The position numbers were made by a program, and so were the translations under genes. This document shows positions 53,387 through 63,297 of a DNA stretch of 64,000 bases, one piece after another. Location: contig NZ_CP019701.2 of NCBI RefSeq assembly GCF_002005205.3, positions 2,108,001-2,172,000 of the forward strand, given 5' to 3'. The notes under the pieces are model-generated. The model saw nothing but the letters and a program-made list of their open reading frames with translations, did not search any database and had not been told where the DNA came from. This DNA is from Rhizobium rhizogenes (lineage in GTDB: Bacteria > Pseudomonadota > Alphaproteobacteria > Rhizobiales > Rhizobiaceae). The first letter of the stretch is position 1; the number at the start of each line of letters is the position of its first letter.

Positions 53387-54783
53387 CAACCGTGACCTTC
53401 CTTGGTAAAGCTGCCGGACACGGCCTTGCGTTCCTTGAGGAAGGCCGTGGGTTCACGCGAGCCGACAAAGCCGCGCGGCTTGAACAGCATGACGATGACC
53501 ATGGCGAGGCCGAAGAGCAGCATACGGTAGAGTTCCGGCGTGAAATCAGGCCCGAAGACATGCTTCAGGAACTCCATTTCGCGCAGAAGCTCGGTGCCGC
53601 CGACCATGACGAGGGCTGCAATGGCGATACCGGTCAGCGAGCCCATGCCGCCGAGAACGACAATGGCGAGGATGACGGCCGATTCGAGGAAGACGAAGCT
53701 TTCCGGCGACACGAAACCCTGACGCGCGGCGAAGAACGACCCGGCGAAACCGCCGAACATCGCGCCCGTCGCAAAGGCGGTGAGCTTGGTGATGACGGTA
53801 TCGATGCCGAGCGAACGGCAGGCGATCTCGTCCTCGCGCAGTGCCTCCCAGGCACGGCCGATCGGCATACGGCGCAGCTTGATCGTGACGTAGGCCGTCA
53901 GCATGCACAGAAGCAGGATCACGTAGAACAGGAAGATCTTGTAATAGGCCGAGGACATCGACAGGCCAAACGCCTTGGCGAAGTTGTTCGGTGCGCCGAC
54001 ATCGAAGGACCAGATACCGAAGACCGAGGCCTTGGCGATGCCGGAAATGCCGAAGGTGCCCCTGGTCACATCCGTCCAGTTCAGGAGCACGAGACGGATG
54101 ATTTCACCAAAGGCGAGCGTGACGATCGCCAGATAGTCACCGCGAAGTCTCAGAACCGGGAAACCGAGGATGATGCCCCAGAAGCCGGCAAGAATGCCGG
54201 CAAGCGGCAGAAGCACCCAGAAGGACAGGCCGAACTGGCTGGACAGCAGCGCATAGGAATAAGCGCCGACCGCATAAAAGGCCACGTAACCGAGATCGAG
54301 CAGGCCGGCCAATCCAACGACGATGTTGAGGCCCCAGGCCAGCATCACATAGATGAGGATCTGGATGCCGAAATTGTCGACGAATTTCAGCGAACCCTGA
54401 AAACCGAACAATTGCACGGCAATGACAGGATAAAGCAGCAGCAGAACCAGCGCCAGCTTGAGGAAGTGCTTATGGAAAAAGCCCTTGTTCTCGGAGATTT
54501 CCAGAATGCCGGTTTTTGCCTTGGCAAGCCTGCGCCGGTCCAGCGACGGCTTGATGAAGCCGACCACAAGGAAACGGCCGACGGCGGCCACAGCGACGAA
54601 GATCGCCAGAAGCCCCCAACGGGTGCCCCAGATCAGCTGGTTGTTGATGTCCTGATAGGTGACGATGCCGACATAAAGAATGAACATGCCGAACGAGATG
54701 ACACCCGCAATCAGGCCCTCCTTCACAGCCGTCGCCATGATGCTCGGGCTGGAAGCGGCATTTTCGGAAGCGATGTTGGTCAT
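53386..54783 (-). CDS. livM: Branched-chain amino acid ABC transporter permease LivM
   Basis: 465 aa. An N-terminal extension with two extra helices ([38 protein letters not shown]) and a basic loop precede the LivM core ([92 protein letters not shown], the EAA loop). Longer than LivM families lacking the extension; such N-termini occur in many LivM proteins. Starts 4 nt after livH ends. Confidence 0.93.
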   Translation of the reverse strand: MTNIASENAASSPSIMATAVKEGLIAGVISFGMFILYVGIVTYQDINNQLIWGTRWGLLAIFVAVAAVGRFLVVGFIKPSLDRRRLAKAKTGILEISENKGFFHKHFLKLALVLLLLYPVIAVQLFGFQGSLKFVDNFGIQILIYVMLAWGLNIVVGLAGLLDLGYVAFYAVGAYSYALLSSQFGLSFWVLLPLAGILAGFWGIILGFPVLRLRGDYLAIVTLAFGEIIRLVLLNWTDVTRGTFGISGIAKASVFGIWSFDVGAPNNFAKAFGLSMSSAYYKIFLFYVILLLCMLTAYVTIKLRRMPIGRAWEALREDEIACRSLGIDTVITKLTAFATGAMFGGFAGSFFAARQGFVSPESFVFLESAVILAIVVLGGMGSLTGIAIAALVMVGGTELLREMEFLKHVFGPDFTPELYRMLLFGLAMVIVMLFKPRGFVGSREPTAFLKERKAVSGSFTKEGHG

Positions 54784-54787
54784 GGGT

Positions 54788-55690
<903 letters not shown>

Positions 55691-56023
55691 GTCTTTCCCC
55701 CGGGCACGACCTCGAATGGGCCACACCTCGTTATGTTAATTATGGGGGGAGCCCCTGCGGGCAGCCCCACTCCCAAAATGCATATCGTGTTCGTTAAAAA
55801 TGTGAAGTCAAAAACGGGCGATCCTGCACAAAATTTGGAATTTCCACATGGACTGCCGCTTTCCCGATCAAAAGAGCCATGATTTTGGCAGGAAGTGCTG
55901 AAAAAATGACGGCTGAACGCTTATTTTAGTCTTGTCTGATGCCATTGTTTGACGGGCGACGGGCAAAGGAGTAGCGACGTTGAGGATCGGAATATCCCGG
56001 CACGGGATGGCAACGGCAAAGAG
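55691..56023. other. Divergent interval between livH and cysQ
   Basis: No gene seen in about 330 bp. An imperfect hairpin GGGGAGCCCCTGCGGGCAGC with CCCC lies near 55745-55768, in the livH leader or promoter zone. I see no confident -35/-10 pair for either direction. Confidence 0.4.
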
Positions 56024-56812
56024 ATGATCGACATATTGACGAAAGCGGCGCTGGACGCCGGGCAAGCCATCATGGCGGTCCACCGCGCCGGCCCGCATGT
56101 CTCCTACAAGGATGACTGCTCGCCGGTGACCGAAGCCGATCAGCGGGCCGAGGCGATCATTCTCGCCGCGCTGGCCGCCCATTTTCCCGATATTCCCGTC
56201 ATCGCCGAAGAGGCCGTTTCAAGCGGCATCCTGCCGGAAACCGGCGCGGAGTTCTTTCTGGTCGACCCGCTGGATGGGACCAAGGAGTTCATTTCCGGCA
56301 AGGACGATTTCACCGTCAATATCGCGCTCATCCGCAACGGCGCTCCGGTTGCCGGCGTGGTTTATGCCCCCTGTCGCGGACAGGCCTGGACGGGCGAAGG
56401 CGACAAGGCCGAAAAGCTCGCCATTTCCGGCGAAGGAGCGATCCTGTCGCGCCACCCCATCCGGGCGCGCCAGCGTGGCGCTTCGCCCGTGGCGCTGATC
56501 AGCCGCTCGCATTGCACGGCAAAGACGGAAGCCTTCGTGGCCGAACACGGCCTGAAGGACTGCATTTCCGTCGGCTCCTCGCTGAAATTCTGCATGCTGG
56601 CGGAAGGGGCCGCCGATATCTATCCCCGCTTCAGCCGCACCATGATGTGGGATACGGCCGCCGGCGACGCCGTGCTGCGTGCCGCAGGCGGGCGAACACT
56701 CGATTGCGAAGGCCGGCCTCTTGCTTATGAGGTCAGGGGCGATGGCGAGGATGCGCTGGCCAATCCGGACTTTATTGCCGAGGGCGCAAGGGCGGTGGAA
56801 ATCGCCGGGTAA
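56024..56812 (+). CDS. cysQ: 3'(2'),5'-bisphosphate nucleotidase CysQ
   Basis: 262 aa from the ATG at 56024 (an upstream 25-codon extension is unlikely). Inositol-monophosphatase superfamily metal sites: VIAEEA (Glu62/63), VDPLDGTKEFISG (Asp81, Asp84) and MMWDTAAGDAVLRAAGG. Hydrolyses PAP/PAPS from sulfate assimilation to AMP and phosphate, cytoplasmic or membrane-associated. Adjacent family A repeat downstream; no operon partner. Confidence 0.92.
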   Translation: MIDILTKAALDAGQAIMAVHRAGPHVSYKDDCSPVTEADQRAEAIILAALAAHFPDIPVIAEEAVSSGILPETGAEFFLVDPLDGTKEFISGKDDFTVNIALIRNGAPVAGVVYAPCRGQAWTGEGDKAEKLAISGEGAILSRHPIRARQRGASPVALISRSHCTAKTEAFVAEHGLKDCISVGSSLKFCMLAEGAADIYPRFSRTMMWDTAAGDAVLRAAGGRTLDCEGRPLAYEVRGDGEDALANPDFIAEGARAVEIAG

Positions 56813-57149
56813 TACGCGCTTGCCGTCTCCTGCGGCTCTTGCAGCGTGTGGCATTGGTGAGCTTCGGCGTGTGCGGCTTACCCCCCTCTGCCCTGCCGGG
56901 CATCTCCCCCTCAAGGGGGGAGATCGGCAGGAGGCACTACCACCATTTCATTCTCAAACGTTGAGATGGGCGAAACCTCGCCGCAGATCGATCTCCCCCC
57001 TTGAGGGGGAGATGCCCGGCAGGGCAGAGGGGGGTAAAACCACACCCACCAAGGCCCCCCAAAAATAATTCCATCCCCGCTCATCCCCGCCCTCACCTCG
57101 CCGCCTCACAATGCCCCGCAAGCAAACACCACGGCGCGAAAGAAACACC
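56813..57149. other. Interval between cysQ and the DUF2793 gene, mostly repeat
   Basis: Holds the family A repeat at 56879-57037. Beyond it I see no gene or clear promoter. Confidence 0.5.
56879..57037. repeat. Intergenic inverted-repeat element, family A copy 3
   Basis: Same arms (CCCCCCTCTGCCCTGCCGGG...) as 14150 and 39439, with the middle CATTCTCAAACGTTGAGATG resembling copy 2 more than copy 1. Confidence 0.85.
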
Positions 57150-58190
57150 ATGACGGAACAGACGGCGAGACTTCACCTTCCCTATATCCTGCCCTCGCAG
57201 GCACAGAAACACGTGACCCACAACGAAGCCCTGCAAAGGCTGGATGCGATCGTGCAGCTCACCGTCAAGGCCGTCGTCGCCGCACCGCCCGGGACTGCGG
57301 CGGAAGGGGAATGCTTCCTCATCGCCACGGATGCCACCGGCGAGTGGACCGGCAAAGGCGGAAGGCTCGCCTTCCGGCAGGACGGCGCATGGTTGCTCAT
57401 CACCCCGCGGCCCGGCTGGACGGCGTGGTTTGCAACGGAAGGCAGGTATCGTCTGCTGCGCGACGGGGCATGGCGCGACATGCCGCTGCCCGCCACGGGC
57501 CGGCTGGAAGGGCTGGGCATCGGCACGGAGGCCGATGCCGCCAACCGCCTGGCGCTCGCCTCCCCCGCCAGCCTTTTCACCCATACGCCGGACGATGGCA
57601 GCCACCGCCTGACGGTCAACAAGGCGGACAAGACCGATACCGCCTCGCTGCTGTTCCAGTCCAGCTGGAGCGGCCGGGCGGAAATGGGGCTTGCCGGCCA
57701 TGACGGTTTTTCGATCAAGACCAGTGCGGACGGCACCTTCTGGCACACCGCGCTCCTGTGCAGCGGCGATGGCCGGGTATCGATGCCGAACCGCCCGCTT
57801 GCCATCGCCGGCCTGCCGGCGGGCACGACAAAACCCGCAAACGGTTCAGCCGCGGGCTTTTCCCTGCTCTTCATCGCCGAGGGCGGTTTTGCGCTCGGTG
57901 ACGCGGTTGGCGGCGGCGGACGTGAATTCGTCGTACCGGCAAGGGGGATATATCTGGTGACCCTGTCGCTTGCCGTCGTTTCCTCGTCCGGCCACAGGGT
58001 GACGCTTTTCGTCAACGGCGCGGCGGCCAGTTTCGGCATTGCCGGCAATGCGTCCACCGCCGGCTCCTCGCAGTCGGCCACCTCCCTTCTTGCCCTTGAA
58101 ACGGGCGACCGCCTGCGGCTCCAGCATGAGGGAGTGGCGGAGTTTACCCAGGGCAACGGGAAAACATGTCTTTCGCTTGCGGCGCTGTGA
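57150..58190 (+). CDS. DUF2793 protein with C1q/TNF-like C-terminus
   Basis: 346 aa from the ATG at 57150. The N-terminus LHLPYILPSQAQKHVTHNEALQRLDAIVQLTVK is the DUF2793 domain, common in gene-transfer-agent and phage tail-associated proteins. A Gly/Ala-rich linker leads to FVVPARGIYLVTLSLAVVSSSGHRVTLFVNGAAASFGIAGNASTAGSSQSATSLLALETGDRLRLQHEG, a C1q/TNF-like jelly roll. No other phage or GTA genes are nearby, so it is a lone gene, possibly a surface or receptor-binding protein remnant. Confidence 0.78.
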   Translation: MTEQTARLHLPYILPSQAQKHVTHNEALQRLDAIVQLTVKAVVAAPPGTAAEGECFLIATDATGEWTGKGGRLAFRQDGAWLLITPRPGWTAWFATEGRYRLLRDGAWRDMPLPATGRLEGLGIGTEADAANRLALASPASLFTHTPDDGSHRLTVNKADKTDTASLLFQSSWSGRAEMGLAGHDGFSIKTSADGTFWHTALLCSGDGRVSMPNRPLAIAGLPAGTTKPANGSAAGFSLLFIAEGGFALGDAVGGGGREFVVPARGIYLVTLSLAVVSSSGHRVTLFVNGAAASFGIAGNASTAGSSQSATSLLALETGDRLRLQHEGVAEFTQGNGKTCLSLAAL

Positions 58191-58381
58191 AGGAAACAAC
58201 CGATGAGCGAGAAAATTTGCGTTTTTTGGAAAAATTTTTTCCCGACAAAATAAGGCGACACGAACAAATCAGGCGAAACCGTTCAGATTCTTAATAAATT
58301 GTCACGAGCTGCTTAGGCAATTTTTAAAGGTACGGGGCTAGAGTTCCCGTCATATGGTCTTGAGTTTGTATAGAGTGTCCA

Positions 58382-58657
58382 ATGACCGAAATGATACGCC
58401 CACGAGTTAAATATGTCATCGGCCCCGATGGCAGCCCTCTGACGATCGCGGATCTTCCGCCGTCGAATACCCGTCGCTGGGTCATTCGCAGAAAGGCGGA
58501 GGTGGTTGCAGCGGTACGCGGAGGACTGTTGAGCCTCGAGGAAGCCTGCGAGCGTTATACGCTTACCGTTGAAGAATTCCTGTCCTGGCAGTCCTCGATC
58601 GCCGATCATGGCCTTGCCGGCCTGCGCACCACGCGCATTCAGCAATATCGTCACTGA
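58382..58657 (+). CDS. sciP: CtrA inhibitor SciP (DUF1153)
   Basis: 91 aa. RPRVKYVIGPDGSPLTIADLPPSNTRRWVIRRKAEVVAAVRGGLLSLEEACERYTLTVEEFLSWQ, a helix-turn-helix protein typical of DUF1153/SciP. In Caulobacter SciP binds CtrA and DNA and blocks CtrA-activated transcription in G1. Here it lies 2.0 kb before ctrA in the same direction, an informative pairing. Followed by a short hairpin. Confidence 0.9.
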   Translation: MTEMIRPRVKYVIGPDGSPLTIADLPPSNTRRWVIRRKAEVVAAVRGGLLSLEEACERYTLTVEEFLSWQSSIADHGLAGLRTTRIQQYRH

Positions 58658-58699
58658 TACTGCGCCCGCGCGGCAACGCGCCAAAGCCGAATTTTCAAA

Positions 58700-58729
58700 A
58701 CGCCCCGCCGGATCATCGACGGGGTTTTC
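58700..58729 (+). terminator. Likely terminator of sciP
   Basis: CCCCG(CCG) paired with CGGGG around GATCATCGA, then TTTT, about 45 bp after the stop codon. Shorter stem than the other terminators. Confidence 0.6.
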
Positions 58730-58879
58730 GGTTTGATTTCCAACTTCCCTTGCAAGCATGTCCGTCACCGGTGAGATGATTGTCTCCGGTTTGTGTCCGC
58801 TGCGTTCGCTTTGCCGCTGTTTCAATTCAGGCGCAAGCCGTTACAGTGGCGCAAACGAACGTAAACGGAGGCGCCCCTC

Positions 58880-59161
58880 ATGGACATCAAGACAACCGAA
58901 ACCGGATCGCGCGGCGAATATTCGGCAACCATCGACGGCCATAAGGCCGAGATGACCTATTCGCGCACCTCCCCCACCCTTATCATCATCGATCATACCG
59001 GCGTGCCCGATGCATTGCGCGGCAGGGGTGTGGGCCAGGCGCTCGCCGCCCATGCCATTGATGAGGCCCGCAAGGGTGGCTGGAAAATCATTCCGCTCTG
59101 CCCCTTCTTCAAGGCCCAGACGCTGCGCCATAAAGAATGGGCGGATGTTATCCAGGGGTAA
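58880..59161 (+). CDS. GNAT-like N-acetyltransferase, YjdJ type
   Basis: 93 aa, GGAGG directly upstream. GEYSATIDGHKAEMTYSRTSPTLIIIDHTGVPDALRGRGVGQALAAHAIDEARKGGWKIIPLCPFFKAQ: the short GCN5-like fold with acetyl-CoA loop RGRGVGQALA and CPF. Uncharacterised substrates; small DUF-type acetyltransferases of this kind are common. Confidence 0.88.
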   Translation: MDIKTTETGSRGEYSATIDGHKAEMTYSRTSPTLIIIDHTGVPDALRGRGVGQALAAHAIDEARKGGWKIIPLCPFFKAQTLRHKEWADVIQG

Positions 59162-59193
59162 ACCGGCAGGATAGTCACAAACGTCGCCACGTC

Positions 59194-59316
59194 TTTCTTC
59201 TCCCCGCCGGAGAGAAGGTGGCCCGAAGGGTCGGATGAGGGGGCAACGCTAGCGATAAACCGAGAGCTTGCCCCCTCATCCCGCTGCCGCGGACTTCTCC
59301 CCGGCGGGGAGACGAA
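59194..59316. repeat. RIME-like intergenic repeat, family B copy 4
   Basis: Diverged arms (TTCTTCTCCCCGCCGGAGAG) but the same inner GGTGGCCCGAAGGGTCGGAT and GAGGGGGCAA order as copies 1 and 2. Confidence 0.8.
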
Positions 59317-59379
59317 ACACGCGGCTTACGCCCGATCCCTCACAGCCGTTCCAAATATCGCGTCATTCATAAATGCGCG

Positions 59380-59583
59380 TCACGCCACCTTCAGCGGCGG
59401 CGTTCCCGCATGCATGCTGTGGCGGATTTCCTCGCGAAATTCGGGCGTATCCTTGGCACCATGCACCGCCACGGCATGGTGCACCGCTGCCTCCATAAGC
59501 TCCTCCGAAGAATCGGCGGAGATGGCGATCGTGCATTTGCTGTCACTGGGGAATTCGCGGCAATCAATATATTGGCGGGCCAT
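59380..59583 (-). CDS. DUF1059 family protein
   Basis: 67 aa. MARQYIDCREFPSDSKCTIAISADSSEELMEAAVHHAVAVHGAKDTPEFREEIRHSM matches DUF1059: conserved Asp-Cys start, then HAV..HG, ending HAG. GGGA upstream of the ATG. Small cytoplasmic protein, role unknown. Confidence 0.87.
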   Translation of the reverse strand: MARQYIDCREFPSDSKCTIAISADSSEELMEAAVHHAVAVHGAKDTPEFREEIRHSMHAGTPPLKVA

Positions 59584-59740
59584 TTTTCCCTCCCTGCCAT
59601 AGCCGTGCGCGCCCGCTTGAGGCGCGCACGCAAAGCCTCCGGCTCACGGTCGGAACCCCCTTAAATTACGCCTTTCCCCATACCCGGACAATAAAAATCA
59701 GGCGACGCCGTCCCGTGGCAAGACACGGGGAACCGCACTA

Positions 59741-59771
59741 AAAAAGGCCGCCCTCAAAGGGCGGCCTTTTA
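59741..59771 (-). terminator. Terminator of the fliJ-like gene
   Basis: AAAAGGCCGCCCT, loop CAA, AGGGCGGCCTTTT: a 13-bp stem with A/T flanks on both sides, so it works on either strand. It lies about 100 bp past the fliJ-like stop. Confidence 0.9.
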
Positions 59772-59864
59772 AAAAAATGCACGGCGTCCCGTCATTGAAA
59801 GCCGCCTCCTGATCCACCGGCAGCCGTCAATGAGGACGGAATTCGTCAGTTCCTGCGCCTGTGG

Positions 59865-60215
59865 TCAGGCGCGGGCGCGGATTGCTCCGTCGCGGTTTTC
59901 GAGGGCAGCGGCCTTTTCATATTCGGCCTGCACCTCTTCCAGCGAAGCCTCGGCGGCTTCCTGCTGGGCCTTCAGTTCCCGGATGGAGACCTGAAGATTA
60001 TCCGCCCGCTGGCGCGCGGCCTTTGCGAAGGTCGGATAGGCGAAATGCGTCGGATCGGTAATGCCCGACTTGCTCTCTTCCAGCGAGATCTGATGCACCA
60101 GTTCCTTGGCCATCCGCTCGAACTCGGACATCATCTGCTGCAACTGGTTAAGTTGCCGACGTTTTTCATTGACCTGAAATTCCTTCAGGCGAACCAGGCT
60201 GTCACGCGACTTCAT
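59865..60215 (-). CDS. fliJ: FliJ-like flagellar export chaperone
   Basis: 116 aa from the ATG at 60215 with GGAG upstream (TTG at 60221 is the alternative). Almost wholly coiled-coil: SLVRLKEFQVNEKRRQLNQLQQMMSEFERMAKELVHQISLEE and LQVSIRELKAQQEAAEASLEEVQAEYEKAAAL. This pattern and its divergence from ctrA match the alphaproteobacterial FliJ genes, which sit beside ctrA (from memory). FliJ promotes flagellar protein export. CtrA control is plausible. Confidence 0.75.
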   Translation of the reverse strand: MKSRDSLVRLKEFQVNEKRRQLNQLQQMMSEFERMAKELVHQISLEESKSGITDPTHFAYPTFAKAARQRADNLQVSIRELKAQQEAAEASLEEVQAEYEKAAALENRDGAIRARA

Positions 60216-60367
60216 ACGCAATACTCCATGGATAGCGAGACCCGGATCAAAAAGGCACTATGCCCCCTGACCGGCCCGTTTAACCCGCCCGTTCAACCGA
60301 CCGGGCTAACCCGTTGTGCCGGAATGATTCCCAAAAGTTACTCGGCGTTAATAAAAAACCACCGCCG

Positions 60368-60383
60368 TTAACCTTTCGTTTAC
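60368..60383. promoter_or_regulatory. Candidate CtrA box
   Basis: TTAACCTTTCGTTTAC fits TTAA-N7-TTAAC with one mismatch (TTTA for TTAA). It lies about 150 bp upstream of the fliJ-like start and about 320 bp upstream of ctrA. Confidence 0.6.
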
Positions 60384-60460
60384 GGGCATCGTTAATGATA
60401 ACCACGATCATTTAAGGGTCGGTAAATGCCAGGTCCAAAAAAACGGACCCGACGATGTAA

Positions 60461-60525
60461 GAGTCGATTGAATCACTTAGCGGGAAATCCTCACGTTAAG
60501 CTTCAATTTTGGCGATGGTGGATTC
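60461..60525. promoter_or_regulatory. Cluster of three GANTC (CcrM) sites upstream of ctrA
   Basis: GAGTC at 60461-60465, GAATC at 60470-60474 and GATTC at 60521-60525, about 170-235 bp before the ctrA ATG. Each GANTC is expected once in about 256 bp by chance. In Caulobacter methylation of such a site controls a ctrA promoter. Confidence 0.75.
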
Positions 60526-60695
60526 ACGTGCAAAAACAGCGAAATGCCAACTTTGCTTAATAAATTCGATACACCTTGCCAAAGGCAATTAGAATTTGTT
60601 AACCATTTGGTGGCAGCCTGCAAATCAGGCAACGTCTGGATCCGCATCGCGCGAGGCAATGATTTACCGGTTCGCGGGCGGCAAAGGGGATAATT

Positions 60696-61400
60696 ATGCG
60701 GGTTCTACTTATTGAAGACGACAGCGCGACAGCGCAGAGCATTGAACTGATGCTCAAGTCGGAAAGCTTTAACGTCTACACGACCGACCTCGGCGAGGAA
60801 GGCGTGGACCTTGGCAAGCTCTACGATTACGACATTATTCTTCTCGACCTCAACCTGCCTGACATGTCGGGTTACGAAGTCTTGAGAACATTGCGCCTTT
60901 CCAAGGTCAAGACGCCGATCCTCATCCTCTCCGGCATGGCCGGCATCGAGGACAAGGTGCGCGGCCTCGGCTTCGGCGCCGACGATTACATGACGAAGCC
61001 GTTCCACAAGGACGAGCTTGTTGCCCGCATTCACGCGATCGTCCGCCGTTCCAAGGGTCATGCGCAGTCGGTCATTTCGACCGGCGAGCTGATCGTCAAT
61101 CTCGATGCCAAGACGGTTGAAGTGGGTGGCCAGCGCGTTCACCTGACCGGCAAGGAATATCAGATGCTCGAGCTGCTTTCGCTGCGCAAGGGCACGACGC
61201 TGACCAAGGAAATGTTCCTGAACCACCTTTATGGCGGCATGGACGAGCCGGAACTGAAGATCATCGACGTCTTCATCTGCAAGCTGCGCAAGAAGCTCGC
61301 AAATGCCGCAGGCGGCGCAAACTACATCGAAACCGTCTGGGGCCGCGGCTATGTTCTGCGCGAGCCGGATGGCAGCACGGAATTCCTCGAAACCGCCTGA
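60696..61400 (+). CDS. ctrA: Cell-cycle response regulator CtrA
   Basis: 234 aa OmpR-type regulator. Receiver [20 protein letters not shown] with phospho-acceptor Asp51 (IILLDLNLP), then the near-invariant [34 protein letters not shown] and the winged-helix domain ([47 protein letters not shown]...[12 protein letters not shown]). Master regulator of cell cycle, DNA replication and motility in Alphaproteobacteria. SciP, 2 kb upstream, is its inhibitor. Confidence 0.97.
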   Translation: MRVLLIEDDSATAQSIELMLKSESFNVYTTDLGEEGVDLGKLYDYDIILLDLNLPDMSGYEVLRTLRLSKVKTPILILSGMAGIEDKVRGLGFGADDYMTKPFHKDELVARIHAIVRRSKGHAQSVISTGELIVNLDAKTVEVGGQRVHLTGKEYQMLELLSLRKGTTLTKEMFLNHLYGGMDEPELKIIDVFICKLRKKLANAAGGANYIETVWGRGYVLREPDGSTEFLETA

Positions 61401-61426
61401 TCTCTTATAAGAACAGGACAGTTTTA

Positions 61427-61456
61427 AAAGACCCGCTGGCGACAGCGGGTTTTTTG
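61427..61456 (+). terminator. Intrinsic terminator of ctrA
   Basis: CCCGCTG, loop GCGA, CAGCGGG, followed by TTTTTTG, about 30 bp after the ctrA stop. Confidence 0.92.
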
Positions 61457-61538
61457 TTGTGCGTCACAGCCGAAACATGCCGCTTCATTCAGACGCAACA
61501 GAAAGCGCATATTGGCACTCCCAAAAAGGACCAATGCC

Positions 61539-62054
61539 ATGAACCACCCTATCCCGACCCTTAAAACCCAACGCCTGACATTGCGCCCGCAGACCATGGC
61601 GGATTTCCCCGCTTATCTGGCCTTCATGGCGTCACCACGCTCCCTCGGCGTCGGCGGCCCCTACGACCTGCCGTCGACATGGGGTGTGTTCTGTCACGAT
61701 CTGGCCAACTGGCACTTCTTCGGCCACGGCGCGCTGATGATCGAGCTTGATGAGACGGGTGAATGCATCGGCCAGGTCGGCATCAATCACGGCCCGCTAT
61801 TTCCCGAAAAGGAACTGGGCTGGCTGCTCTATGACGGGCACGAGGGTAAAGGCTATGCCGCCGAAGCCGCCATAAAGCTGCGCGGCTGGGCCTTCGAAAC
61901 CCTGAGGCTGCCGACACTGGTGAGCTACGTATCCCCGCAAAACAGCAAATCCGCAGCCGTCGCAAGGCGAATCGGTGGTTCTCCCGACCCATCCGCGCCG
62001 CGCAGCGACCCGGAAGATCTCGTTTTTCGATACTACCCGCTCAACGCCGCTTGA
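61539..62054 (+). CDS. GNAT-family N-acetyltransferase (RimJ/RimL type)
   Basis: 171 aa from the ATG at 61539 (AAGGA upstream). TLKTQRLTLRPQTMADFPAYLAFMASPRSLGVGGPYDLPSTW, then GECIGQVGINHGPLFPEKELGWLLYDGHEGKGYAAEAAIKLRGWAFETL (acetyl-CoA binding) and ENSKSAAVARRIGG-like SPQNSKSAAVARRIG. Acetylates an amino terminus or small molecule; substrate unknown. Confidence 0.88.
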   Translation: MNHPIPTLKTQRLTLRPQTMADFPAYLAFMASPRSLGVGGPYDLPSTWGVFCHDLANWHFFGHGALMIELDETGECIGQVGINHGPLFPEKELGWLLYDGHEGKGYAAEAAIKLRGWAFETLRLPTLVSYVSPQNSKSAAVARRIGGSPDPSAPRSDPEDLVFRYYPLNAA

Positions 62055-62102
62055 AGGATCGGGACGCTGCGCAGAGCCGAAAGGTTTCAGCGACGCGTCT
62101 CG

Positions 62103-62113
62103 CCCCCCCCCCC
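62103..62113. repeat. 11-bp poly-C tract
   Basis: Run of 11 C residues in the short convergent interval between an acetyltransferase and an esterase gene. Homopolymers this long tend to slip. Confidence 0.8.
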
Positions 62114-62137
62114 TCAACTATCGGGCGGACAGCCCTC

Positions 62138-63190
62138 CTAATGCAGTTTCTCCTTGAGAAAGCCGCCGATTGTCTCCACGATTTGCGCGTGGATTTCAGC
62201 CCGGCCCCGGCCCCGGCCCCCGCCATCCCGGCAGACGAAACCTTCGCCCGGTGACATCTCTTCGACGATTTTTTCGCCATTGGGCTTGCACAGCTGCATG
62301 AAGCTGAAGTGGCTGGCATCCGGTATCTCCCGATAGACCGTCGTGGTTTTTGGCAGATGCCGGGCGATATAATCGGAATCGGCCCTGATCGCGGCGATCT
62401 GTGGCATCTCCACACCGGCAGCCAGAACCAGAACCGGCACATCCACCCCCTCAAGCGTTTCCGGCAGAAACCCGGCCGCCGGGCCGAGATCAAGCGCAAC
62501 GGCCGCACGGATGCGGATATCCCGCAAATCCATCGAAAGGCGCGGATCGGCCTTGCCACCGCCGATGATGCCGACCTTGGCCAGCAGCCGCGGCGCCTTG
62601 CATTGCGGTGGCGCTTTCCCCGCATTGCAATCTTTCAAGGCAAGCTCGGCGCTATAGCGGCCTCCCACCAGCTCCATCGCGGTCCAGCCGCCAAGCGAAT
62701 GGCCGATGACGGCGATGCGCGTCCTGTCGATCTCGCCGGCCAGCCGACCATCATCAAGAAGTGCCGTCAGCGTTCTGCCGATATCGCGTGGTCGTTCCCA
62801 TAAAGGGATGACCTCGGCTGCATTTTCTTCGGTAAATGATTCGCCCTGATGATCCGGCGCGGCCACGACATAACCGTCCTGCGCAAGTTCTCCGGCAAGC
62901 CAGTTCAGATTGCGCCAGCTTCCGCCAAACCCGTGCGAGAGCAGAACGAGAGGGCGGGGACCGGGCGGAATGGAAGCGCCCGGTTGAACCTCAAGGCCGT
63001 AAAAGGCAGCGTTTTCACCCACCACCTCCGTTGTTCCCGATGGAATGGCCGGATACCATAATGAGACATTGAGCGCTCTTGCACCGGCATCATCTGGCAA
63101 TTTGATCTGCCTGAAACCGATGGTGCTTTCCGCCATCGCGGCGGGAGCAAGGGAGAAGATGACAATTGTCGCCAGAAGAAAATTGCGCAT
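62138..63190 (-). CDS. Secreted alpha/beta hydrolase (PAF-acetylhydrolase-like)
   Basis: 350 aa from the ATG at 63190 (GGAG upstream). Signal peptide RNFLLATIVIFSLAPAAMA. Hydrolase core: LVLLSHGFGGSWRNLNWLAGELAQDGYVVAAPDHQG, nucleophile elbow GHSLGG (163-168), DLGPAAGFLPETL, later ASHFSFMQLCKP with the catalytic His. Near the end a GRGRGR stretch (from a CGGCCC-type repeat in the DNA) precedes the final helix. Likely an exported esterase or lipase; resembles platelet-activating-factor acetylhydrolase class. Confidence 0.87.
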   Translation of the reverse strand: MRNFLLATIVIFSLAPAAMAESTIGFRQIKLPDDAGARALNVSLWYPAIPSGTTEVVGENAAFYGLEVQPGASIPPGPRPLVLLSHGFGGSWRNLNWLAGELAQDGYVVAAPDHQGESFTEENAAEVIPLWERPRDIGRTLTALLDDGRLAGEIDRTRIAVIGHSLGGWTAMELVGGRYSAELALKDCNAGKAPPQCKAPRLLAKVGIIGGGKADPRLSMDLRDIRIRAAVALDLGPAAGFLPETLEGVDVPVLVLAAGVEMPQIAAIRADSDYIARHLPKTTTVYREIPDASHFSFMQLCKPNGEKIVEEMSPGEGFVCRDGGGRGRGRAEIHAQIVETIGGFLKEKLH

Positions 63191-63297
63191 GAGATGCTCC
63201 AGGAGTTGATGTGCACCAACCCCTTGGCTCAAACCTCCGCCGCCCGAGACCTCAAACGGGTTTCAGGACGGACTGAAACACGATCAAGGCAGCACCT

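Larger units (their letters stand above)
60216..60695. other. 480-bp divergent promoter region of fliJ-like and ctrA genes
   Basis: No gene seen. AT-rich; it holds a CtrA-type box at 60368, three GANTC sites between 60461 and 60525, and several TTAA motifs. The long leader is typical of multi-promoter cell-cycle regulator genes. Confidence 0.7.

Noticed and set aside
57150..58190. Prophage or gene-transfer-agent region
   Set aside because: Only one tail-associated domain was seen; no capsid, portal, terminase or integrase genes in the surrounding sequence.
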